From positions 1 to 5,117 of the forward strand of contig CAIYCP010000087.1 of the NCBI GenBank assembly GCA_903924715.1: a stretch of DNA of 5,117 nucleotides, in the 5' to 3' direction. The position numbers were made by a program, and so were the translations under genes. The notes under the pieces are model-generated. The model saw nothing but the letters and a program-made list of their open reading frames with translations, ran no database searches and had not been told where the DNA came from. Below, piece after piece: positions 1-4,916 of this stretch (its first letter is position 1; every line of letters starts with the position of its first letter). Source of the DNA: an uncultured beta proteobacterium (lineage in GTDB: Bacteria; Pseudomonadota; Gammaproteobacteria; Burkholderiales; Burkholderiaceae_B).

Positions 1-270
1 AGCGGTCTTTCCGTCCTAAATGGACGGGGGGGCATAACTGGAGTTCCTGATGTCACAAATAAACAAAGATCTGGTTATGGGGTCAACGTCAGTGTTATGT
101 ATAAAACAGATACTTGGGCGGTCGGTCCATATTACAAATATTGGAACATAAACCAATCTGATTCCGTCACAGGAACATTTGCGGTTGGTCTACGCAGGTT
201 TACTGGGACGGTTTTTGAACCAGCGAACAACACGAATGAATATGGGATGAAGGTAATGTACAGTTTTTAA
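1..270 (+). CDS. Outer-membrane beta-barrel protein, C-terminal part (5' end outside window)
   Basis: Frame 1 is open from the window edge to TAA at 268-270, giving the last 89 residues of a protein that starts upstream. The residues alternate polar and hydrophobic in strand-length blocks, with aromatic-rich strands such as G-P-Y-Y-K-Y-W-N-I-N. The extreme C-terminus, Y-G-M-K-V-M-Y-S-F, is a textbook beta-signal for BAM-dependent insertion: a terminal Phe with hydrophobic or aromatic residues at -3, -5, -7 and -9. The preceding E-P-A-N-N-T-N-E-Y resembles the end of an outer-membrane beta-barrel family I remember from betaproteobacteria; this is from memory, not a search. It is transcribed toward the Hxs operon (convergent), separated from it by about 1 kb of debris, so there is no evident functional link. 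A seven-G run at 26-32 lies inside the reading frame. The exact family and substrate are unknown. Confidence 0.8.
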   Translation, partial: SGLSVLNGRGGITGVPDVTNKQRSGYGVNVSVMYKTDTWAVGPYYKYWNINQSDSVTGTFAVGLRRFTGTVFEPANNTNEYGMKVMYSF

Positions 271-418
271 ATAAATATAGTGACTGATTGCGATCGACTC
301 AGCAGAGAATTTTGGGTCGTCATGGCATCTGAAGTGTTGGTAGTCACCCCGCGCAGTAGCGTCAAGAGCTTCGGCAATAGGCGCAGCCCATGCGCTACTG
401 GCGAAGAGGAGTAGGTTT
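271..418. other. Intergenic spacer without recognisable gene
   Basis: I see no coding frame here that resembles a known protein. The stretch holds an imperfect inverted repeat: an 8-bp arm CAGTAGCG at 354-361 and its complement at 393-400, with a 31-nt loop. There is no T-tract after it that would make a convincing terminator for the upstream outer-membrane gene. Composition shifts from AT-rich to GC-rich at about 300-340. Confidence 0.5.
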
Positions 419-441
419 CGTGCTTATCCGGTTGTCACCCA
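419..441 (+). repeat. Left arm of 23-bp inverted repeat
   Basis: This arm is an exact reverse complement of 568-590. The match stops at both ends: T at 418 against G at 591 outside, and C at 442 against T at 567 inside. Confidence 0.9.
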
Positions 442-567
442 CACCATGCGGCGCGTCCCACAATGGCATCGATTCCGCGTCTGCGGCCTGCCGATCCGGG
501 TACCTTACGGCCTGCAAAAGCGGTTTTCCCCCACTTGCGGACCAGGACACCTCTGATCTGGGATTCT

Positions 568-590
568 TGGGTGACAACCGGATAAGCACG
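568..590 (-). repeat. Right arm of 23-bp inverted repeat
   Basis: This arm is an exact reverse complement of 419-441. Such a long perfect match over a 126-bp spacer is unlikely by chance and suggests a young or selected structure. Confidence 0.9.
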
Positions 591-682
591 GGTTGTTTAT
601 AGGTTCCTTACACTGTTCACAGTTACCCCAATAGTTACGCCAGCATCATCAGTCTAACCGTACCCGGCGCCGCGACAAACGC

Positions 683-877
683 TCACTTTTTATGCCGCCA
701 CTCCCAGGGCGCAACAGGGGACACGTCTTGCCACAACCCCGCACGCGCGGCCCGCGCCGCCATCTCGGCCTCGGCATACGTTCCGCGGTCATCCGGCGCC
801 TGATCTCGCGCATATTGCTTGTAGTGCCACACCATGCCGCGGCGGACCTGCCACAAGCAGACGTCCCGATGGTCGAC
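683..877 (-). pseudogene. Staphylococcal-nuclease-like (SNase/thermonuclease) C-terminal fragment
   Basis: The minus-strand frame ending in TGA at 683-685 gives about 64 residues. In order they show R-D-V-C-L-W-Q-V-R-R-G-M-V-W-H-Y-K, then Y-A-E-A-E-M-A-A-R-A-A-R-A-G-L-W, then P-V-A-P-W-E-W-R. This is the characteristic C-terminal third of the SNase fold (PF00565): the 'GLAWHY' helix, the alanine/arginine-rich helix ending in G-L-W, and the terminal 'P-P-W-E-W/F-R' motif. The N-terminal beta-barrel and the catalytic Arg/Glu residues are missing. Going upstream, the frame hits a TGA (minus-strand reading) five codons before the Val-Asp at the GTCGAC site (872-877), and other frames there do not resemble SNase. 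There is no start or ribosome site, so it is a truncated, non-functional remnant. Homology is to a family often found on plasmids, phages and other accessory DNA. Confidence 0.82.
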
Positions 878-882
878 TGCCC

Positions 883-1097
883 GTGTTCCTCAGCGCGTGC
901 GCGTCGAAGCCACAGATCATCCCGGCCCTGTGCCCGCCGTTCCCGGCGTTGCCGCCCGAACTGATGCAACCACCGCTGACCATGTACCTGCTACCGCCTG
1001 CGAAAAACTAGCAGAGGATGCGGCGCTTACGACGTTGATGGTTGTGGAGTTTCAGCGGTGGTATCGGGAGCAGCGCGAGGCAAACGCCAGTCCATAA
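883..1097 (+). pseudogene. Rz1-like phage outer-membrane spanin remnant, frameshifted
   Basis: Frame 1 (883-1011) reads F-L-S-A-C-A-S-K-P. This has a canonical lipobox (L-S-A-C, Cys at 898-900) at the end of a truncated signal sequence. A proline-rich stretch follows (C-P-P-F-P-A-L-P-P-E-L-M-Q-P-P), then L-L-P-P and a stop at 1009-1011. Short proline-rich lipoproteins with this layout are Rz1-type o-spanins of phage lysis cassettes. Frame 3 is open past that point and ends at TAA 1095-1097, reading K-L-A-E-D-A-A-L-T-T-L-M-V-V-E-F-Q-R-W-Y. A single shift near 996-1001 would join the two frames into one longer protein. Alternatively the second frame could be an overlapping Rz-like gene. The start codon and most of the signal peptide are absent because the sequence switches at about 877 to the reverse of the SNase fragment. 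This is a candidate by motif only. Confidence 0.45.
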
Positions 1098-1182
1098 CCA
1101 CTCCGTTATTGCATCACATTCACGGAGATTCTACGGTACACCCACGAGAAAATTGAGCTCCGGATGAAAACCCTTGGAGCCC
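1098..1182. other. Spacer between phage-like remnant and Hxs operon terminator
   Basis: No open frame or recognisable family is seen on either strand. The only structure is a weak 5-bp inverted repeat (GCTCC at 1157-1161 and GGAGC at 1176-1180) with a 14-nt loop, too weak to name. This stretch is the likely left boundary of the Hxs cassette. Confidence 0.4.
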
Positions 1183-1207
1183 AAAACTACTGCACTTTCA
1201 GTAGCTT
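1183..1207 (-). terminator. Candidate intrinsic terminator of the hxs operon
   Basis: Reading the minus strand, CTACTG (1199-1204), a 6-nt loop AAAGTG and CAGTAG (1187-1192) form a perfect 6-bp stem. It can extend by one G-U and two A-U pairs to about nine, and four T's follow at 1183-1186. It lies about 50 nt past the hxsC stop, where an operon terminator is expected. The stem is short and not GC-rich and the U-tract is only four, so strength is uncertain. The plus strand lacks a T-run after the stem, so it is one-directional. Confidence 0.45.
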
Positions 1208-1254
1208 CCTATTCTTTAACCATACGGGTATCGAAACCATTTTTGAACAGCCTG

Positions 1255-2457
1255 TTAGGATTGGCTTCGCTGCATAAGGCTATGGAAATCCTCTTTTATC
1301 GGAGCTATTCGGTCGCTTTTTTTAAACTTTGCTGAGGCGAAGAATCCCGCGCAACGATTTTTAACGCTGCACCCCTCGCACTCTGGCATGTACTCATTTT
1401 TCCAATCGCTGATTGATTGAACTGCCCAATTCCAAAGTCGTCTGTCTAAAAGACACAATGGCAGGTTATAAATAGATGTGCGAATACCGCTGGCGTCTAG
1501 AATTTGAACGGCTTGATACAGTTCTTTTTGGTATTCGGTCGGGTCAATCCATAAGGAGTCAAGATTGGCCCTTGTGAAACCGGTTATTTCTAGGCCCATC
1601 AAAGCAACATGATCTACAAATAGCAAGTTCCGAGATAGAAATTCTGCTAACTGAGGGAGCCTTCTGTAGGTCTGTTGATGCAAGACAACTCGGACTTCGA
1701 CCTTTTGATTAAATCGTTTTAGATTGAGTATTCCTTTGATCGTTTCATCAAAAGCCCCATCAGCTTGAACGACATAGTCATGGATCGTTGAGACATCAGA
1801 ATAAACAGGAATGCCAACCATTAAATCGGGATGATTTATGTTTGCCCACTTCCTCGTGAACCCAAGATCTGAGAAATGCCTGCCGTTAGATAGAACATGG
1901 ATACCCGTGTTGGGGAGGTTTGATTTGCAGGATTCCAACACAGCTAATAGCTTATCTCCAAGGAGAGTGGGTTCTCCACCTGTAAAGCCCAATTCATGCG
2001 TGTCGCGGCCGATCAAAGGGATCATTTGAAGTATTTCATCAATCACCCAGTCATCGTCCACATTCCTTGGTGGCTGCGAACACATTAGGCAGTAGTTATC
2101 GCAACGCTCAGTGACCAAAAAATGATTGTGCGGTGATGCTTTTCTAAATAGAACTCTGATGCGGGTTGATTGGCCCTCTACCCTTATTAGATCTCCGGAA
2201 TCCAGATAGCGAAATTCGTTGGGCAAAACAATCCCGACCTGATCGCTACGGATAGTGTTTAGCAGTTCCTTTTGATCTTCGAAGACAAAATAGGCGGCAT
2301 GGTTAGGGGGCGGGTTTCTATCTTCAACAAGAAAAGCAGAATATTTTTCGTTTAACGCTGATGGATCGCCTTTTCGTGTAACTCTGTAGAGTGACCCTTG
2401 CGCTTTTTCTAATGGCGCACTCTGAATTGAGATGAAGCGTCCTCCAAGATTGATCAC
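1255..2457 (-). CDS. hxsC: His-Xaa-Ser system radical SAM maturase HxsC
   Basis: This 400-residue protein is the second radical SAM enzyme of the Hxs system, presumed to act on the His-X-Ser precursors with HxsB in the cytoplasm. The [4Fe-4S]/SAM motif C-x3-C-x2-C is at Cys119, Cys123 and Cys126 (E-R-C-D-N-Y-C-L-M-C-S), and the SAM-binding G-G-E-P-T is at 160-164. An N-terminal domain of about 110 residues precedes the core. Near the C-terminus are Y-N-L-P-L-C (Cys335) and C-x2-C-x5-C at Cys360, 363 and 369. This is a reduced SPASM/twitch-like cluster site that could hold one auxiliary Fe-S cluster; a full SPASM set is not present. The start is GTG at 2455-2457, directly after the hxsB stop (2458-2460) with no gap. 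No good Shine-Dalgarno is seen, so translation is probably coupled to hxsB. Length and motif order fit HxsC as I know it. Substrate residue and bond formed cannot be deduced. Confidence 0.95.
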   Translation of the reverse strand: MINLGGRFISIQSAPLEKAQGSLYRVTRKGDPSALNEKYSAFLVEDRNPPPNHAAYFVFEDQKELLNTIRSDQVGIVLPNEFRYLDSGDLIRVEGQSTRIRVLFRKASPHNHFLVTERCDNYCLMCSQPPRNVDDDWVIDEILQMIPLIGRDTHELGFTGGEPTLLGDKLLAVLESCKSNLPNTGIHVLSNGRHFSDLGFTRKWANINHPDLMVGIPVYSDVSTIHDYVVQADGAFDETIKGILNLKRFNQKVEVRVVLHQQTYRRLPQLAEFLSRNLLFVDHVALMGLEITGFTRANLDSLWIDPTEYQKELYQAVQILDASGIRTSIYNLPLCLLDRRLWNWAVQSISDWKNEYMPECEGCSVKNRCAGFFASAKFKKSDRIAPIKEDFHSLMQRSQS

Positions 2458-3918
2458 TTAACGCCCAACCCAACGTTGAAACATCAGCTTGACCTCGGGA
2501 TCATCCTTCATTCTTTTTATTAGAAATCGAAATATCGCCATATTTCGACTACAGAATTCGGAATCAGGTTTTCTGCCGACACAATCGCCTTGCGTTGCAT
2601 GGTGATACACAGGCTCAGCTCCGCAAAAGGGTTCAAAGGCACAGTCGCTGCACATGGGAACACTCGCGGTGAAAGACTTTTCAAGTGGATCCAGTAAGTT
2701 GTCAGACAGCATGATCTCTTTGTACGTGTCAGAAAGTACATTACCAAGGCGGAATTTCTTATCTCCCATTTCTGCCAGCATTCTTGCCTCATCAGAGGCA
2801 TAGATATCACCGTCGTAGTTGTAAATCAAGGCTGCGATGCCGATCCCAGATGGATTCATCAAGTCGACATACCCAGGACTGAATGGGGTTAGCATTTTCG
2901 TAAGAATCGTCGTTGCGTAGTATTCAACGAAATGGGTTCCGCGCTTATTAATCTCGATGATGTAATCGAGCCCTTGAAAATAAAATTTCAACCATTCCTC
3001 TGCGTTATAAGCCGCGAAGAACTTGGTCTTAATTGCGAATCCGTATGGCGAGAGAGTCCTCAAAAATATGCCGTCAAATTCGAGGTCTCGATATTGATCG
3101 ATGATCTCTATGACTCTAGGCAAGCTCGCCAAAGTTGTAGTCATGAGCGCGCCAACGTTGTCGTGACCCAATACCTCCCTAGACTGTGCAATCCCTTTGA
3201 TTGCTAATTCATAGCTGTTTCCGCCCGGGCGAGGTCTATTCTTGTTGTGTAAATCTGCCGGTCCATCAAGTGACGTTGAAATTAGAATTTCATGCTTTTT
3301 GCAAAACTGCAGTATTTCTTCGTTAATCAACGCGAGATTGGTGGCAATGACGAATTGAAGCTGACGTTTCTCTGTTTCATTTCTTATCAGTGCGGAGCTA
3401 ACAATTTGAACGATTCGTTCAAAATTTAGCAATGGCTCACCGCCTTGAAATTCAATCTTGATCGTTTTTGAAGGTGACTTAAAAACCATCTCTACCGCTT
3501 TTTCAGCGGTTTCTGGACTCATATCAAAGGTCAACCTATCATCACTCTGACGTGACACCTGACAATACGGGCAGGAATGTTCGCACCGCAAAGTGACCAC
3601 AAACATGTGTAGCGATGTAAATTCTGGGAGTTGCTGGTATTTTGTTCGCGTCTTCAGCGCGAGCAGATCAAGTGCGACGTTTGAGCCTTTATCTAATATG
3701 AAATGCTTAGATTTGAGCTCATTAAACGCAGGGTCATTTGAATGCAGTTGATGTCGCACCAACTGGTTTAGCGTTTTTCTTTGCAACAATAAATGCTCAC
3801 CGACTAAATTAGTCAGGACATATTCGTCGGCCGCGAGTTCAGTAAAGTTAAAGGGGAGTAATTTATAGCCTGCCTCAAGTGGCTTTTCGTAATAAGCCAA
3901 AGGCTGAAATTTACTCAT
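2458..3918 (-). CDS. hxsB: His-Xaa-Ser system radical SAM/SPASM maturase HxsB
   Basis: This is the main peptide-modifying radical SAM enzyme of the system, 486 residues from the chosen start. An N-terminal domain of about 100 residues (L-L-P-F-N-F, then Y-V-L-T-N-L-V-G-E-H-L-L-L) precedes the core. It resembles the small winged-helix precursor-recognition regions of other SPASM maturases, which is an inference. Core motifs: C-x3-C-x2-C at Cys112, 116 and 119; Q-G-G-E-P at 158-162; S-L-D-G-P at 216-220; and the Y-N-Y-D-G-D-I-Y-A-S-D-E-A-R-M block at about 366-380 typical of this SPASM group. The C-terminal SPASM cysteines are Cys423, 426, 432, 446 and 456. I prefer ATG 3916-3918, whose A-T-G-A-G-T-A-A overlaps the hxsD stop by 8 nt, suggesting coupled translation. 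The longer frame from 3954 adds 12 residues and overlaps hxsD by 44 nt with no better ribosome site. The TAA abuts the hxsC start. Confidence 0.96.
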   Translation of the reverse strand: MSKFQPLAYYEKPLEAGYKLLPFNFTELAADEYVLTNLVGEHLLLQRKTLNQLVRHQLHSNDPAFNELKSKHFILDKGSNVALDLLALKTRTKYQQLPEFTSLHMFVVTLRCEHSCPYCQVSRQSDDRLTFDMSPETAEKAVEMVFKSPSKTIKIEFQGGEPLLNFERIVQIVSSALIRNETEKRQLQFVIATNLALINEEILQFCKKHEILISTSLDGPADLHNKNRPRPGGNSYELAIKGIAQSREVLGHDNVGALMTTTLASLPRVIEIIDQYRDLEFDGIFLRTLSPYGFAIKTKFFAAYNAEEWLKFYFQGLDYIIEINKRGTHFVEYYATTILTKMLTPFSPGYVDLMNPSGIGIAALIYNYDGDIYASDEARMLAEMGDKKFRLGNVLSDTYKEIMLSDNLLDPLEKSFTASVPMCSDCAFEPFCGAEPVYHHATQGDCVGRKPDSEFCSRNMAIFRFLIKRMKDDPEVKLMFQRWVGR

Positions 3919-4231
3919 CGCCCAATAGCTTCGTTTTAGAAAATGCCAATGCAAGTATGGCGTTTCTCATGGGTGCAGTTTCTTCCGAGATGGACTGTCG
4001 GAGATCCTGATCAAGCACTTCTTTACGGAAATCGGCAACGTATTTAATTGCTGACGCATTGGTCGTATTGGGAGGGTAGGTCAGTACGCAAATGACCTTA
4101 CCTCCTTCAACACAGATTTCCGCAGCGAATCGATTTATGTAACGATACGCTGCTCGTTTGACTGTTTCTAGACTAAAAGCTGCAATGTCAAACGACACAT
4201 GCTCGGTCAACGAGTTGACCGGTAATGGCAT
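3911..4231 (-). CDS. hxsD: His-Xaa-Ser system accessory protein HxsD
   Basis: This small soluble protein of 106 residues has no signal peptide or membrane segment. Residues 11-55 predict mixed strand and helix (V-S-F-D-I, then an aromatic/arginine-rich helix, then I-C-V-E-G-G-K-V-I-C-V-L-T-Y). The C-terminal helix E-V-L-D-Q-D-L-R (71-78), then I-S-E-E-T (81-85) and R-N-A-I-L-A-L-A-F (89-97), matches the conserved end of the HxsD family as I remember it. Its biochemical role is not established to my knowledge; a scaffold or precursor-recognition partner for HxsB/HxsC is a guess. The ATG at 4229-4231 is 3 nt after the stop of the second precursor. It is preceded by AGCAGATAAAACATG, nearly the same context as the first precursor's start. 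The gene ends inside the hxsB start (8-nt overlap). Confidence 0.9.
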   Translation of the reverse strand: MPLPVNSLTEHVSFDIAAFSLETVKRAAYRYINRFAAEICVEGGKVICVLTYPPNTTNASAIKYVADFRKEVLDQDLRQSISEETAPMRNAILALAFSKTKLLGDE

Positions 4232-4234
4232 GTT

Positions 4235-4540
4235 TTATCTGCTACTAGAGGCGTGCGACGCATGCGATGCGTGAGACGCATGCGATGCATGTGAAGCGTG
4301 ATACGCGAAAATCTGTCCATTTTCAGCACGTTTTAAAACGAAGCTAAATAGATCAACGCCCTCTTGGTAGGTTAGGTTTTGTGTTGTACCAACTGCAATG
4401 TCTGTCGCCAGAACATTTGGGGCGCCCTGAATTAAATTTGCGACTGGTGCGCTGGTTGCGGTTGCGATCGTTGCCTTTGCCTGAGGCGCTAATGCCGATA
4501 TCGCGATTGCCAACGGTATCAAAAATGATTTCTTGTTCAT
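4235..4540 (-). CDS. hxsA: His-Xaa-Ser repeat precursor, HAS-array type (second HxsA-like peptide)
   Basis: This 101-residue precursor peptide is the probable second substrate of HxsB/HxsC. The N-terminus M-N-K-K-S-F-L-I-P-L-A-I-A-I-S-A-L-A-P is a lysine-plus-hydrophobic Sec-like leader, with a possible A-K-A cleavage motif at 21-23. An alanine/threonine-rich linker follows to about residue 60, then the pre-array core D-L-F-S-F-V-L-K-R-A-E-N (63-74) and F-A-Y. The C-terminus is six perfect His-Ala-Ser triplets (81-98) ending S-S-R. The ATG at 4538-4540 is chosen because AAGGA lies 6 nt upstream. The frame stays open to an ATG at 4630, but those 30 residues run back through the preceding precursor gene and would bury the leader. 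It shares leader and core with the first precursor, so the two look like a diverged tandem duplication. Calling it a separate named subtype (such as HxsA2) would need a family search. Confidence 0.92.
   Translation of the reverse strand: MNKKSFLIPLAIAISALAPQAKATIATATSAPVANLIQGAPNVLATDIAVGTTQNLTYQEGVDLFSFVLKRAENGQIFAYHASHASHASHASHASHASSSR
4247..4300 (-). repeat. Six tandem His-Ala-Ser codon triplets
   Basis: Fifty-four nt encode HAS six times without interruption. Every 9-nt unit is different at the DNA level: His uses CAC and CAT three times each, Ala uses GCT, GCA, GCG and GCC, and Ser uses TCA, TCG and TCT. The repeat is perfect in protein but not in DNA, which points to protein-level selection and not recent slippage. 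Confidence 0.95.
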
Positions 4541-4552
4541 CTGAATTCCTTT
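4530..4552 (-). promoter_or_regulatory. Ribosome binding site deciding the second precursor's start
   Basis: Reading the minus strand, AAAGGAATTCAG precedes ATG 4538-4540, placing an AAGGA core 6 nt from the start. It is the clearest Shine-Dalgarno in the operon and argues for this start over the upstream in-frame ATG at 4630. Confidence 0.75.
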
Positions 4553-4565
4553 ATTTGGAAAACTT

Positions 4566-4841
4566 TTACCTGCGGCTAGAATAATGAGACCTATGCGAAC
4601 TATGTGATCGGTGAGACGAGTGGCCAGCAAAAACGGTTGTGTTGTCGCTCCTCTTCAGCACGAACAAATCTATATTGAGACTTTCATAATTTTCCGCAGA
4701 AAATTCTTTATTGATGAAGCCTGTTGCTTCTGCGGAAATTCGTGACTGCAAGGTCGACGGGATTGACGAACCTTCCGATAGCGGACTTAAACTTGCCAGC
4801 GCCAAGGCTAGAGGAATCAAGAATGCTTTTTTCTTGGCCAT
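4566..4841 (-). CDS. hxsA: His-Xaa-Ser repeat precursor HxsA (mixed array)
   Basis: This 91-residue peptide is the first gene of the operon and the presumed substrate of the HxsB/HxsC maturases. Residues 1-23 (M-A-K-K-K-A-F-L-I-P-L-A-L-A-L-A-S-L-S-P-L-S-E) form a basic-then-hydrophobic Sec-like leader, implying export after modification. A polar middle leads to the core D-L-F-V-L-K-R (58-64) and V-F-A-G. The array 74-88 is HSS, HRS, HSS, HRS, HYS, followed by S-R-R. This matches the classic HxsA layout I remember, with mixed HRS/HSS units and a terminal HYS. The ATG at 4839-4841 has only a weak ribosome site (AGATAAAGAC), but it places the leader correctly and no earlier in-frame start fits. 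The stop lies 25 nt before the second precursor. The mature product's chemistry and activity are unknown. Confidence 0.94.
   Translation of the reverse strand: MAKKKAFLIPLALALASLSPLSEGSSIPSTLQSRISAEATGFINKEFSAENYESLNIDLFVLKRSDNTTVFAGHSSHRSHSSHRSHYSSRR
4578..4622 (-). repeat. Five tandem His-Xaa-Ser codon triplets (S, R, S, R, Y)
   Basis: Forty-five nt encode HSS, HRS, HSS, HRS and HYS. The alternating S/R positions suggest an older 6-residue duplication (HSSHRS twice), but the codons differ between copies (TCG versus AGT for Ser, CGA versus AGG for Arg). Confidence 0.93.
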
Positions 4842-4885
4842 GTCTTTATCTGCTTGATATTTATTAGAGTTTTGATAACTTTATC

Positions 4886-4915
4886 ATCATTACGCTATTT
4901 TATAGCCAAAGTCAA
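4886..4915 (-). promoter_or_regulatory. Candidate sigma70-type promoter of the hxs operon
   Basis: Reading the minus strand, TTGACT (4910-4915) matches the -35 consensus at 5 of 6 positions. AATGAT (4886-4891) after an 18-nt spacer matches the -10 at 4 of 6. That would start transcription near 4879, about 37 nt before the hxsA ATG. TATAAA in the spacer (4898-4903) is a better -10 by sequence but has no clear -35 at the right distance. A nine-G run lies just upstream of the -35 on this strand. Confidence 0.5.
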
Positions 4916-4916
4916 G

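Larger units (their letters stand above)
419..590. mobile_element. 172-bp element bounded by perfect 23-bp inverted repeats (MITE-like)
   Basis: Positions 419-441 and 568-590 are exact reverse complements over 23 bp, beginning CGTGCTTATCCGGTTGTC on the left. The enclosed 126 bp is GC-rich with no recognisable coding content. The small frames on both strands read the same short peptide (L-I-R-L-S-P) through the two arms, which is a by-product of the inverted repeat. Long perfect terminal inverted repeats around a short non-coding core are typical of miniature inverted-repeat transposable elements, which are moved in trans by a transposase. Flanking bases are GGTTT on the left (414-418) and GGTTG on the right (591-595), a possible but imperfect 4-5 bp target duplication. 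Alternatives are a large structured intergenic repeat or an RNA hairpin element. I do not recognise a named family. Confidence 0.55.

Noticed and set aside
390..602. Small open frames on both strands across 390-602
   Set aside because: They read through the two arms of the inverted repeat, so both strands give the same short peptide. No ribosome site or family resemblance.
649..983. Other frames over 649-983 on both strands (106, 90 and 64 codons)
   Set aside because: Low-complexity Arg/Ala/Ser translations caused by GC-rich DNA. The minus-strand frame with real similarity is the SNase fragment at 683-877.
2520..3207. Antisense or alternate-frame small ORFs inside hxsB and hxsC (for example 2520-2810, 2932-3207, 1838-2029)
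   Set aside because: Shadows of well-supported radical SAM genes with no independent evidence.
3919..3954. Longer start of hxsB at 3954
   Set aside because: It overlaps hxsD by 44 nt with no better ribosome site, and the added residues look unlike the family's N-terminus. It cannot be fully excluded.
4247..4300. Short tandem repeat read as a CRISPR-like or regulatory DNA repeat
   Set aside because: The period is 9 nt, in frame, coding for HAS, with no spacers. It is a peptide repeat.
4541..4630. Upstream ATG extension of the HAS-type precursor to 4630
   Set aside because: It would bury the leader behind 30 residues and overlap the first precursor's array. The ATG at 4540 has a good AAGGA site and the same leader start as its paralogue.
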